Assembly: GCF_902506095.1 (NCBI RefSeq)
Contig: NZ_LR733293.1
Location: 416,416-480,415 of the forward strand
Reading direction: 5' to 3'
Length of the DNA stretch: 64,000 nt
Origin: Arthrobacter sp. 9AX
Lineage (GTDB): Bacteria > Actinomycetota > Actinomycetes > Actinomycetales > Micrococcaceae
A model generated the notes under the pieces. The model saw only the letters and a program-made list of their open reading frames with translations, did not search any database and was not told the origin of the DNA. This document shows, piece by piece, positions 40,476 to 48,369 of the stretch; positions within the stretch are counted from its first letter, which is position 1, and the number at the start of each line of letters is the position of its first letter. The translations under genes and the position numbers were made by a program.

Positions 40476-42125
40476 TCAGTTGGCCCGGCTGCGGTCGGCG
40501 TCCAGCGGAAGGCTCACCGTGACGGTGGTGCCGGCCCCCAGCGTGGAGGCCACGTCGATGCGGCCGCCGTGGCGGGCCACAATGTCCTTGGTGATGGCCA
40601 GCCCCAGCCCGGTTCCGGGAATGGCGCCGGACATGGCATTGGATGCCCGGTAGAAGCGGGTGAAGACGTGGTCGATTTCTTCACTGGAGATGCCGATGCC
40701 GTTGTCCGCGACGCTGATGGTTGCCCACCGGGTGCCGTCCGCCGCCGCATGCGACTCGCTGCCAACCTCAATCCGGCCACCGCTGGGGGTGAACTTGATG
40801 GCGTTGGACACCAGGTTAGTGAAGACCTGCTGCAGTTGCACCTCATCGGCCAGGATTTCCGGGTCCTCGGGAGCGGGGTCCACCGCGATGGTGACGTTCT
40901 GCAGCTGTGCCAGGGGCCGTAGGGCGCCGGCCACCAGGTCCAGCGTGTGGCCGAGGCGCACCGGCGTGAGATGCATCAGGTTGTCCTCGAGGCCGTTGCG
41001 GGACACGCTCAGCATGTCCTCGATCAGCATCCGGAGCCGCTCCGTGTTGCGGACCACAATATCCAGCATCTGGTGGACCTCGGGGGAAACCGGCTGTTCG
41101 GTGCTCTCCTGGATCATGTCCAGGTACGCCATGATGGACGTCAGCGGGGTCCTCAGCTCGTGGTTGACGGTGGCGAGGAAATCGGTTTTCGCCTTGTCGA
41201 GCTGCTGGAGCTGCTTGACCACCTGCTGCTGGCTGCTGATCAGGTGGCTCTGGATCAGACCATGGGCAGCGTTGCCCGCCACATGCTGGATCAGGCCCAG
41301 CTCGGCGCGGGACCATTGCCGGGGCTGGTCGAGCAAAACAATCCAGATGATGCCCAGCGACGAACTTCCCTCGCCCATCGGCACTGCCAACAGGGAGGCT
41401 GCCGGGCCCATCCGCTCCGCATCCTCCGATGCGCCGGGGCGCCCATCCTCCTCGGTCCCCTCCGAGGAAAGTGTTTCGGCCCCGGCCCACAGCTTGTCTG
41501 CCGTCTGCCGCGCCGATTCCTCCTCCGGAAGCAGCAGGTCGGCGAGTGGCTCAAGCCCGGCCCTGGTCCATGTGGCGGTGATCGGGGGAACGCGCTCATC
41601 CTCAAAAGTGGTGAGCCGGACGTGGTCCGCCTTGAAGGTCTGCCCGAAACCGGCCACAACGTGGTTGGCGATTTCCTGGGGATCGTTGGTGCCACGCACG
41701 GCGGCCGATACCAGCCGGAGCTGTTCACGGAGCGCCTCGGCCTCCTGCCGGGTCGCGTTCCTGCGCGCCACCTGGCTGATGAGGGATGTGGCGCGGTGCA
41801 CCAGTTCCCTGGGCGGCGGGGGTTTGGCGATGCAGTCGTGGACGCCGGGAGGTTGCATTGCTGCCAGCTCGGCGGGGCTGTCGAGGTCCACCATCACCAG
41901 GACGGGCGCCTCTGCTTCAAGGGAGGACAGGGACGCGTCCACCACGATGACCGACGGTTCGGCGGCGCACAGCAGACGGGCGAGGCTGTCCGCGTCGGTT
42001 GCGGTGCGGACCTCGTAGCCGGCACTGCGCAGTGCCTGCGCATTTACAGCCAGCCGCCCGTCGTCGGGATCCGCCACATAGGCGGTATGCGGCACAGACG
42101 GGTCCCACGGCAAATCAGACGCCAC
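40476..42125 (-). CDS. REC-GAF-histidine kinase hybrid
   Basis: A 549-residue soluble sensor kinase. A receiver domain opens the protein (Asp63 in VVDAS, Lys101 in IAKPP). A GAF domain follows (about 135-290), then a HisKA helix with His322 in NHELRTPL. A complete ATPase follows, with N-box QVFTNLVSNAIKF, DNGIGIS and GTGLGLAI. The GTG at 42125 follows a run of ten G residues that serves as or replaces the Shine-Dalgarno. The minus-strand -10 is TACAAT at 42164-42159. It is first in an operon with the GGDEF-EAL gene, so its signal probably feeds c-di-GMP levels. No separate response regulator gene is adjacent. Confidence 0.9.
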   Translation of the reverse strand: MASDLPWDPSVPHTAYVADPDDGRLAVNAQALRSAGYEVRTATDADSLARLLCAAEPSVIVVDASLSSLEAEAPVLVMVDLDSPAELAAMQPPGVHDCIAKPPPPRELVHRATSLISQVARRNATRQEAEALREQLRLVSAAVRGTNDPQEIANHVVAGFGQTFKADHVRLTTFEDERVPPITATWTRAGLEPLADLLLPEEESARQTADKLWAGAETLSSEGTEEDGRPGASEDAERMGPAASLLAVPMGEGSSSLGIIWIVLLDQPRQWSRAELGLIQHVAGNAAHGLIQSHLISSQQQVVKQLQQLDKAKTDFLATVNHELRTPLTSIMAYLDMIQESTEQPVSPEVHQMLDIVVRNTERLRMLIEDMLSVSRNGLEDNLMHLTPVRLGHTLDLVAGALRPLAQLQNVTIAVDPAPEDPEILADEVQLQQVFTNLVSNAIKFTPSGGRIEVGSESHAAADGTRWATISVADNGIGISSEEIDHVFTRFYRASNAMSGAIPGTGLGLAITKDIVARHGGRIDVASTLGAGTTVTVSLPLDADRSRAN

Positions 42126-42129
42126 AATG

Positions 42130-42164
42130 CCCCCCCCCCTTCGATCCCAGTTGACTACATTGTA
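42130..42164 (-). promoter_or_regulatory. Kinase promoter -10 and ten-base G tract at the ribosome binding site
   Basis: On the minus strand TACAAT (42164-42159) is followed about 20 bases later by a run of ten G (42139-42130), four bases before the GTG start. Homopolymers of this length are prone to slippage and would change spacing. Confidence 0.55.
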
Positions 42165-42300
42165 GGGCGGCGTGCCCCGGATGATCCCGGGAAGCGGCAC
42201 ATCGCACCAGCGTGACGGAGAATGACCGTTGCGTACAGGCGGCGCACCGCAAAGGACTCCCTATGCCGCCGGCATCGCTGCGGCGGCATATATTGGTTGC

Positions 42301-43122
42301 GTGTCCTCCCCAGCAAAATCGGTGCGCTCCACGTGGCGGAAGTACCTGATGATCCCCAAGCTTGCCAGGCTGTCGCGTTCTGCGCCCAAGGACAGGCCCC
42401 TGGCGTGGGACAAGTACTGGGCCGGCATCACGGCCACGGGCGCAGGCGGCGAGGTTTTGTGGGATTCGGGCCGGGACCACGAGTTCCTGGGTTACCGGGA
42501 CGTGCTGCTGCGCCACCTGGATCACGATCTTCCCGTGGTCGACGCGGGTTGCGGGCATGGCAGTTTCACCCGGGCGTTGGCTGGTATTTTCCGTGAGGTG
42601 GTTGGCGTGGACGTGTCGGCCCATGCGGTAAGCCGGGCACGCGCCGAGCTGGAAACGGCGGACGGTCCGGCAGGCCGCGTCCGCTTCGAGGTCCGGGACA
42701 TGACGGCGCCGGACGCCGCCCTGGGCCTGGCGGATGAGCGCGGCGCCAACGTGTTCATCCGCGGTGTGCTCCATGTGCTCAGTCCTGCAGACCAGGCAGC
42801 TCTGGTGGAGAACCTCCGGGTGTTGGCCGGCAGCCGCGGCACGGTCTTCCTGGCCGAGACCAACTTCCAGGGCAACCCCGTGGACTACGTTTCACATCTG
42901 GGCGCCACCACCAAGGGCATCCCGGGTCCCCTCGAACGGGCCATCCGCGAACTGCCCATGCCGGGCCATTTTGGTCCTGCCGAGCGCTCTGCCGTCCTTC
43001 CGGAGGAGACCTGGGAACTGCTGGAGGACGGTGCGGTGGCCATCGAGACGAATCCGATGACCGACGTGGCCGAACAAAGCCTGGTGCCCGGTTACTACGC
43101 TGTCCTGCGGCCCCGGCCCTAG
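42301..43122 (+). CDS. Class I SAM-dependent methyltransferase
   Basis: A 273-residue methyltransferase with the SAM-binding motif VVDAGCGHGSFTRALAG near residues 80-96, followed by VVGVDVSAHAVSRA and VRFEVRDMTAP. The first 60 residues are a basic, Trp-containing segment. -10 TATATT (42289-42294) ends six bases before the GTG at 42301, so this is a likely leaderless gene and the start is well supported. It is divergent from the histidine kinase. The acceptor (small molecule or lipid) is unknown. Confidence 0.88.
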   Translation: MSSPAKSVRSTWRKYLMIPKLARLSRSAPKDRPLAWDKYWAGITATGAGGEVLWDSGRDHEFLGYRDVLLRHLDHDLPVVDAGCGHGSFTRALAGIFREVVGVDVSAHAVSRARAELETADGPAGRVRFEVRDMTAPDAALGLADERGANVFIRGVLHVLSPADQAALVENLRVLAGSRGTVFLAETNFQGNPVDYVSHLGATTKGIPGPLERAIRELPMPGHFGPAERSAVLPEETWELLEDGAVAIETNPMTDVAEQSLVPGYYAVLRPRP

Positions 43123-43169
43123 CACCGGATACCGCCGCGGAGGTACACTCTGCATCCGACCCGTCCCCC

Positions 43170-43222
43170 TTGACAGAGAGACCGATCGGGAGGCTAATTT
43201 GTAAGTAAACTTACTAATTAGC
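43170..43222 (+). promoter_or_regulatory. Strong promoter with a 30-bp palindromic operator
   Basis: -35 TTGACA (43170-43175) and -10 GCTAAT (43193-43198) are 17 bp apart. From 43193 to 43222 two 14-base arms (GCTAATTTGTAAGT and ACTTACTAATTAGC) pair with one mismatch around AA. Its core TAAGTAAACTTA (43202-43213) matches the elements at 37383, 47283 and 63637. Confidence 0.75.
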
Positions 43223-43244
43223 TGCAGGGGAAAGGATGGCCATC

Positions 43245-43694
43245 ATGGCACAGGATAAAGGCAGTAAAACCCGCGAAGCCGACGCGGGCCGGGACGATGA
43301 AGACCTGGGCGCAGGACCCGATGGCGGGAAGGTGCGGACCGGGCCGGAATCGTCGAAATCCCTCCAGTATTCACAGGAGGTCACGTCAACGGAGGACGAA
43401 CCGGAGCGCGAGGGCCGCAGTCTGGTCACCACGCACCATGAAGTCATCCGGCGGTGGGCGGAAGAACGCAGCGGCGTTCCGGCCACGGTGGAAGGCACCG
43501 AGCACGGTGACCACCTTGGTGTCCTCCGCATCGACTTCGGCGGGGAAAACGACAAGCTTCGCCACATCAGCTGGGACGAATGGTTTGAAACCTTCGACTC
43601 CCGCCAGCTGAACTTCATCTACCAGGAACAGCGCAGCGACGGCCAACAATCGAATTTCTTCCGGCTGGAAAATCCCGGCCGGGAAGACGCCTAA
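43245..43694 (+). CDS. Conserved hypothetical stress-type protein
   Basis: A 149-residue acidic protein. The first 65 residues are charged and disordered. Residues 66-145 (TTHHEVIRRWAEERSGVPATV; VLRIDFGG; ISWDEWFETFDSRQLNFIYQE; SNFFRLENP) belong to a small widespread family that databases often mislabel as 1,4-alpha-glucan branching enzyme. No enzymatic residues are evident. AAAGGA lies eight bases before the ATG at 43245; the in-frame ATG at 43236 is the alternative. The strong palindromic operator upstream implies tight regulation. Confidence 0.82.
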   Translation: MAQDKGSKTREADAGRDDEDLGAGPDGGKVRTGPESSKSLQYSQEVTSTEDEPEREGRSLVTTHHEVIRRWAEERSGVPATVEGTEHGDHLGVLRIDFGGENDKLRHISWDEWFETFDSRQLNFIYQEQRSDGQQSNFFRLENPGREDA

Positions 43695-43789
43695 GCCGCA
43701 TCCGTCCTGCCGTACACCCGCAAGACCAGCACCGGACCACCGCCGGCGCCGTCCCGTCGTCGGCAGGCGCATAACCTACAGGAACTACC

Positions 43790-44209
43790 ATGCGCGAACT
43801 TATTCCTTCCGGCACCCTGCTGGGGATGCTGCTGCCGCCCACCTACGGCCGGCATGTTACGGACTCCACGGCCTTCACCGTGCTGAGCGTGGAAATCTGG
43901 TCGACCGGCCTGGTGGTCAACATCCAGTTGGCCGCCGACGGCGAACCCGAACCCGCCATCATCCTCCAGGACCATTTCGGCACCGAATATTCGCGGCTCA
44001 GGTCCGCGAACCTCGGGTCCCGGAACCTGCAGGTCTTCACCCCGTCGGTGCCGCCGGGGACCAGGAGCCTGACCGTCAGGTCCGCTGATGACTCCCATCC
44101 CCGGCCCGTGGTCACCTTCGCCGTGCCGCTGATGGCAGTACGGGAGAGCCTCCCCGAAGCGAACGACGGCGACTATCCGCCGCCGTCGGAACTCCGCCGC
44201 CCAGCCTGA
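43790..44209 (+). CDS. Hypothetical protein
   Basis: A 139-residue soluble protein with AGGAA six bases before the ATG. It looks beta-rich (TAFTVLSVEIWSTGLVVNIQLA; TRSLTVRSADD; PRPVVTFAVPL), like a small immunoglobulin-type or beta-sandwich fold. No membrane segment, signal peptide or catalytic motif is visible. It lies 95 bp after the stress-type gene and 37 bp before an SDR gene on the same strand, so co-transcription is possible. I do not recognise the family. Confidence 0.75.
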   Translation: MRELIPSGTLLGMLLPPTYGRHVTDSTAFTVLSVEIWSTGLVVNIQLAADGEPEPAIILQDHFGTEYSRLRSANLGSRNLQVFTPSVPPGTRSLTVRSADDSHPRPVVTFAVPLMAVRESLPEANDGDYPPPSELRRPA

Positions 44210-44246
44210 CCACAAGCCCCCACGCCTTATGAACAAAGGAGCCACA

Positions 44247-45056
44247 GTGAAGGACACCGCCGGCTTTAGCCCCAGCACTGCCATCGTCACCGGATCGGAC
44301 TCGGGAATCGGCAAAGCCACGGCAGTTGCGTTGGCCGGGGCGGGCATGGACGTGGGGGTCACCTGGCACTTGGACAAGGAGGGTGCCGAAGCAACGGCGG
44401 AAGAAATCCGCGGCCTGGGGCGCAGGGCGGTGGTCCGAAAACTGGATACCACCGACCTCCACGGCGCCGGCGCTGTCATCGACGAGCTGGCGGAAGAGCT
44501 TGGCGGAGTGGACGTCTTTGTGAACAATGCCGGCACTGGCGACGGGACCAAATTCCTGAACCTGGATGTCGAAACCTGGATGCAGACACTGGACACCAAC
44601 CTCAACGGGGCGTTCGTCTGCCTGCAGGCCGCCGCCCGGCGCATGGTCCACGCCGGCAGGGGAGGGCGGCTGGTGGCGGTCACCAGCGTCCATGAATTCC
44701 AGCCGCGGGTTGGATCATCCGCCTACGACGCCTCCAAACACGGGCTGGGTGGCCTGATGAAAACGCTCGCGCTGGAACTTGCAGAGCATGGCATCACCGC
44801 CAACAGCGTGGCGCCGGGCGAAATTGCCACCCCCATGACGGGGCAGGAGGATGAGGATCCCACTACCAAGGACAGGCCGGGTGTTCCGCTGGGCCGGCCG
44901 GGTGACGCCAGGGAGGTTGCCGCGGTAATCGCCTTCCTCGCTTCCCCCGCCTCAAGCTACGTCACCGGAGCCTCCTGGGCGGTTGACGGCGGCATGCTGC
45001 AGATGGGGCCGCAAGGTGGTTCGCACATTACCGGCCATGAGTGGCGGCAGGGGTAG
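44247..45056 (+). CDS. SDR-family oxidoreductase (glucose dehydrogenase-like)
   Basis: A 269-residue classical short-chain dehydrogenase. The cofactor motif is TGSDSGIGKATA (about 14-25), then NNAG, and a catalytic Tyr-Lys in YDASK. The serine of the triad lies in VAVTSVHE. The GTG at 44247 has AAAGGAG five bases upstream, whereas the ATG at 44229 has none. The C-terminal GASWAVDGGMLQM resembles glucose 1-dehydrogenase and general stress SDRs. The substrate is not known. Context is a block of stress-type genes. Confidence 0.9.
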   Translation: MKDTAGFSPSTAIVTGSDSGIGKATAVALAGAGMDVGVTWHLDKEGAEATAEEIRGLGRRAVVRKLDTTDLHGAGAVIDELAEELGGVDVFVNNAGTGDGTKFLNLDVETWMQTLDTNLNGAFVCLQAAARRMVHAGRGGRLVAVTSVHEFQPRVGSSAYDASKHGLGGLMKTLALELAEHGITANSVAPGEIATPMTGQEDEDPTTKDRPGVPLGRPGDAREVAAVIAFLASPASSYVTGASWAVDGGMLQMGPQGGSHITGHEWRQG

Positions 45057-45123
45057 CGCGCCTGTTCCGGCTCTTATGGCTCTGAAGGGCCGCGGCGCTG
45101 GGACCTTGTCCGCATAACGGATT

Positions 45124-45139
45124 GGGCAAGCGCTTTCCC
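45124..45139. promoter_or_regulatory. LacI-type operator upstream of glycerate kinase
   Basis: GGGCAAGCGCTTTCCC is a near-perfect palindrome around AAGCGCTT, the core used by LacI-family repressors. It sits 25 bp before the glycerate kinase start. No LacI gene is adjacent, so the regulator would act in trans. Confidence 0.6.
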
Positions 45140-45164
45140 GCCGGCTGCTGGCATGATGGAGCCC

Positions 45165-46289
45165 ATGCGCATTCTTATTGCTCCGGATAAGTTCAAGGGT
45201 TCCCTGACGGCCGCTGAAGCCGCCGCCGCCATCGCCGAGGGCGCCCTGCGCGTCTACCCGGACGCCGTCGCCACGCAGTTTCCCATTGCCGACGGCGGTG
45301 AGGGCACGCTGGAAGCGGCTGTGGCGGCCGGTTACGAGGAGCGCATCAACGCCGTAGTGGGCCCCATCCTGGCCCCTGTCGGTGCCGCGTGGGCCATCAG
45401 GAAGGCCGACGGCGGCAAGGTCACCGCGGTGATTGAAACCGCCCAGGCCTCCGGCCTTGCCGACATGGAGCCGACCCCCGCCAACGCGCTCCGCGCCCAC
45501 AGCTACGGCTGCGGACAGCTGATCGCGGCCGCCTTGGAGGCTGGTGCCACCGAGATCGTGCTGGGGCTGGGCGGGTCGGCAATGACCGACGGCGGCAGCG
45601 GCGCCCTGCGCGCCCTGGGTCTGAAGCCGCTGGATGCGGCCGGAAACGTGGTGCCGCTGGGCGGCGGATCGCTCGCGGACGTTGTGGCACTGGACGCCTC
45701 GGCGCTGGACCCCCGGCTTGCCGCCGCCACTTTCCGCATTGCCGTGGACGTTCGGAACCCGCTGTACGGAACGCTGGGTGCCGCGCACGTTTTCTCCCCG
45801 CAGAAGGGCGCGGATGAGGCGGCCGTGGAGCTGCTCGACGCGGGCCTGCGCAATTGGGCCTCGCTCCTGCGGGAAGTCACGGGCCGTGAGGTCAACGTCG
45901 AAGGGGCGGGCGCCGCCGGCGGCTTCCCGGCGTCGTTCCTTGCCTATACTGACGCCGCGCTCGAAGGCGGCTTCGCGCTCGTTGCAGGGCTGACCGGGCT
46001 GGCGGACCAGCTTTCCGAGGCGGACCTGGTTATTACCGGCGAAGGCTCCATGGACAGCCAGTCGCTCACCGGAAAAGCCCCCATTGCGCTCGCCGACGCT
46101 GCGCGGGAGCGCGGCATTCCGGTAATTGTGCTGGCAGGCCGGATCCTGGTGACCCCTGAAGACCTTGCCGGGCACGGCGTAGTGGCCGCCGCCCAGCTGC
46201 TGGACGTTGCCCCCAGTCCGGAAGATGCCGTAGCCAACGCCGCCAAGTACCTGGCCTGGGCAACAAGCCAGGTACTTGAGGGCGCCTAG
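45165..46289 (+). CDS. Glycerate kinase (GarK/GlxK family)
   Basis: A 374-residue glycerate kinase of the GlxK/GarK type, which phosphorylates D-glycerate to 2-phosphoglycerate or its isomer. It shows ILIAPDKFKGSLTAAEAA, FPIADGGEGTLEA, LGLGGSAMTDGGSGALRALG and ITGEGSMDSQSLTGKAP. The ATG at 45165 gives the usual family N-terminus with GGAG close upstream; ATGs at 45153 and 45156 are alternatives. A LacI-type operator lies in the promoter. An inverted repeat spans the last codons and probably terminates transcription against the convergent gene. Confidence 0.93.
   Translation: MRILIAPDKFKGSLTAAEAAAAIAEGALRVYPDAVATQFPIADGGEGTLEAAVAAGYEERINAVVGPILAPVGAAWAIRKADGGKVTAVIETAQASGLADMEPTPANALRAHSYGCGQLIAAALEAGATEIVLGLGGSAMTDGGSGALRALGLKPLDAAGNVVPLGGGSLADVVALDASALDPRLAAATFRIAVDVRNPLYGTLGAAHVFSPQKGADEAAVELLDAGLRNWASLLREVTGREVNVEGAGAAGGFPASFLAYTDAALEGGFALVAGLTGLADQLSEADLVITGEGSMDSQSLTGKAPIALADAARERGIPVIVLAGRILVTPEDLAGHGVVAAAQLLDVAPSPEDAVANAAKYLAWATSQVLEGA
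46244..46278. terminator. Inverted repeat embedded in the 3' end of glycerate kinase
   Basis: CAAGTACCTGGC (46244-46255) and GCCAGGTACTTG (46267-46278) pair perfectly across 11 bases, within coding sequence. The next gene is convergent with no gap, so the repeat may act as a bidirectional terminator. Confidence 0.55.
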
Positions 46290-46628
46290 CTAAACGATGG
46301 TGGTGTTGCGCCGGCGGCGCCAGATCAGGATCACGATCAGGGTCGCCAGGACCACCGCGCCAATGACCCAGGGGGTGTAGTCCAGCCGGGTGGACTCGTT
46401 TTGCGATGATTCGCCCGTGCCCGGATTGGCGGGACCGGTGGAAGCGGTATCGCCCGGGGACGGTGTGGGCGACGCCGCCAATGGCGCCGGGCCCCCTCCG
46501 GAGAGAGCCGTGCTTCCGTGGGCGCCCGTTGCCGGTTCCACCGGGGCGGCCTGGGCGGCAGCAACTGAAAGGGCGGGCGCGGCAAGGAGCAGCAGGGCAA
46601 GCACGGCTGTTCTGAAAAGGGTCCGCAT
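46290..46628 (-). CDS. Small secreted, C-terminally membrane-anchored protein
   Basis: A 112-residue protein with a signal peptide (MRTLFRTAVLALLLLAAPAL, cleavage near AQA), a Pro/Ser/Thr/Gly-rich extracellular stretch and a C-terminal membrane helix (PWVIGAVVLATLIVILIW) ending in RRRR. This layout resembles sortase substrates, but no LPXTG motif precedes the helix, so simple membrane anchoring is likelier. AGGAG lies seven bases before the ATG at 46628. No family recognised. Confidence 0.78.
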   Translation of the reverse strand: MRTLFRTAVLALLLLAAPALSVAAAQAAPVEPATGAHGSTALSGGGPAPLAASPTPSPGDTASTGPANPGTGESSQNESTRLDYTPWVIGAVVLATLIVILIWRRRRNTTIV

Positions 46629-46691
46629 CGGGTTCTCCTGTCGTAGTGGAAACGTCAAAATGGGTGGGTTCTGAAGCCGGGTTCCCGGGGG

Positions 46692-47189
46692 TTACCGTCC
46701 GGCGGCGGCGCGCCTGTTCAGGTGCAGGGGGACGTAGACCAGCAGGACCACCAACACGGCAAGGAGTACGCCTCCTGCCGTGAGTCCCGCTGACCGGCCA
46801 GCTGTCACATCGAAGACCAGGGCGGCCGTACCGGCGCTGAGCAGGCCGATGCCGGCCAGGGCGATCTTGGTGATGAAATCCGCGCTGGAGACCAGGGTCT
46901 CCTTGAGCCGCTTGCGGAACAGCCTCCGGTGCACGCTGACGGGTAAGAGGATGAGGGCGGTGGTCAGGGCTGCGATCACCACGTTGACCAGGTACAGGCC
47001 CACCTGGAAGCCGTCAAGATCGTCAAAGCGGGACTGGAAGGGGAGGGTCAGCAGGAATCCGGCGAGGATCTGCACGCCGGTCTGGAGTACCCGCAGTTCC
47101 TGCAGCAGTTCCGCCCAGTTGCGGTCCAGCTGTTCCTCGCGGGTTTCGTTCCTGCCCGTCCGGCCTGTGTAGTCCTCCACGTCAGACAT
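46692..47189 (-). CDS. DUF6328-like membrane protein
   Basis: A 165-residue protein with four predicted membrane helices. The N-terminal motif (RNWAELLQELRVLQTGVQIL, then AGFLLTLPFQSRF) matches the actinobacterial DUF6328 family from memory. GGGAG stands five bases before the ATG at 47189. It is divergent from a stress-type SDR across a region with the TAAG-N4-CTGA element. Function unknown. Confidence 0.82.
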   Translation of the reverse strand: MSDVEDYTGRTGRNETREEQLDRNWAELLQELRVLQTGVQILAGFLLTLPFQSRFDDLDGFQVGLYLVNVVIAALTTALILLPVSVHRRLFRKRLKETLVSSADFITKIALAGIGLLSAGTAALVFDVTAGRSAGLTAGGVLLAVLVVLLVYVPLHLNRRAAAGR

Positions 47190-47280
47190 TGCCTCTCCCT
47201 CCAGCCCAACCAAACCCTGGGTCCTTTCTACTCCTTAGCTACCCACAAACAAGGGCGGTGTTGCGCCTTGGCCACCATTT

Positions 47281-47300
47281 GATAAGTTTACTGATTATTC
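47281..47300. promoter_or_regulatory. TAAG-N4-CTGA element between divergent DUF6328 and SDR genes
   Basis: TAAGTTTACTGA (47283-47294) continues into -10 GATTAT (47293-47298) on the plus strand. Compared with the minus strand at 37394-37377, 14 of 18 bases agree. On the minus strand the element is followed by TCAAAT. Confidence 0.55.
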
Positions 47301-47339
47301 GCCCCGAACGGTGGACTTTGCTCCTCCGGCCGGGATAGC

Positions 47340-47369
47340 TTCGAAGGGCCGGTGCAGGAGCCCTTCGAA
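47340..47369 (+). other. Hairpin in the 5' leader of the SDR gene
   Basis: TTCGAAGGGC and GCCCTTCGAA form a 10-bp stem with a 10-base loop, 25 bp ahead of the ATG at 47395. It could influence translation or mRNA stability, or be a protein-binding palindrome. Confidence 0.5.
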
Positions 47370-47394
47370 AACCGACACAGTGAGTAGGCGGACT

Positions 47395-48294
47395 ATGAGC
47401 GGGACGGACAAGCAGACAGACCAGCCAAAGGATCCGCGGGGCGGTTACCACGCGGGCCCATTCCCCGAGCAGGAGCAGAAGCAGCCGGGCCTGACGGCGC
47501 CCATGGAGCCCAAGCCGGACCACGGGGAGCTTAGCTACGAGGGACACGGAAAACTGCAGGGCAAGGCCGCCCTCATCACTGGTGGGGATTCGGGCATCGG
47601 CAAGGCGGCAGCCATCGCGTTTGCCCGCGAAGGAGCCGACGTGGCCATCTCCTACCTTCCCGAGGAGGAGGAAGACGCCCAGGACACGGCCGACTGGATC
47701 CGGAAGGCGGGCCAGCGGGTCCTCCTTTTTGCCGGTGACGGGCGCGAAGAGGAATTCAGCACCCGGATCGCTGACGAGACCGCGGCAGAATTCGGCCGCC
47801 TGGACGTGGTGGTGCTGAACGCCGCCTACCAAAAGAACCGTGAGAGCCTGGAGTCGCTGCCGACAGAGGAGTTCGACCGGGTCTTCAAGACCAACCTCTA
47901 CTCGCTGCTGTGGACCGCCCGGGCCGCTGTGCCCTATCTGAAGCCGGGCGCCTCGATCATCACCACGGCATCCATCCAGGCTTTCAACCCCTCGCCGGGT
48001 TTGATCGACTACGCCATGACAAAGGCGGCACAGGTGGCATTCACCAAGGCGCTGGCACAGGAACTTGGCCCCCAGGGAATCCGGGTCAATGCCGTGGCCC
48101 CCGGGCCAATCTGGACGCCCCTGATCCCGGCCACCGAATGGCCGGACAAGCTTCCCAAGTTCGGCCAGGACACGCCGCTGGAGCGGGCGGGCCAGCCTGC
48201 CGAACTTGCCGCGGCCTATGTCCTGCTTGCCTCGGAGGACGGGTCCTACATCTCCGGGGCCGTACTGCCCGTAACCGGCGGAAAGGGGCTCTGA
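47395..48294 (+). CDS. SDR-family oxidoreductase (YhdF/general stress type)
   Basis: A 299-residue short-chain dehydrogenase with the long hydrophilic N-terminus typical of the YhdF/GSP39 stress group (residues 1-50 include the GPFPEQEQKQPG motif). The cofactor motif is ITGGDSGIGKAAA. The catalytic Tyr-Lys is in YAMTK and the conserved NAVAPGPIWTPLIP follows. The ATG at 47395 has only a weak AGGCGG upstream. It is followed 75 bp later by an acidic disordered protein. Reaction unknown; NADP(H)-dependent aldehyde or ketone reduction is usual. Confidence 0.9.
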   Translation: MSGTDKQTDQPKDPRGGYHAGPFPEQEQKQPGLTAPMEPKPDHGELSYEGHGKLQGKAALITGGDSGIGKAAAIAFAREGADVAISYLPEEEEDAQDTADWIRKAGQRVLLFAGDGREEEFSTRIADETAAEFGRLDVVVLNAAYQKNRESLESLPTEEFDRVFKTNLYSLLWTARAAVPYLKPGASIITTASIQAFNPSPGLIDYAMTKAAQVAFTKALAQELGPQGIRVNAVAPGPIWTPLIPATEWPDKLPKFGQDTPLERAGQPAELAAAYVLLASEDGSYISGAVLPVTGGKGL

Positions 48295-48369
48295 CCGGCC
48301 GCCTTCCCCGCCCGGCTTCATCCGAAGCCCACCAACGCACCATTCATCCAACGCACAGCAGGAGGAACC

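Noticed and set aside
46290..46628. Sortase substrate
   Set aside because: Signal peptide, hydrophobic helix and basic tail fit, but no LPXTG-like motif precedes the helix.
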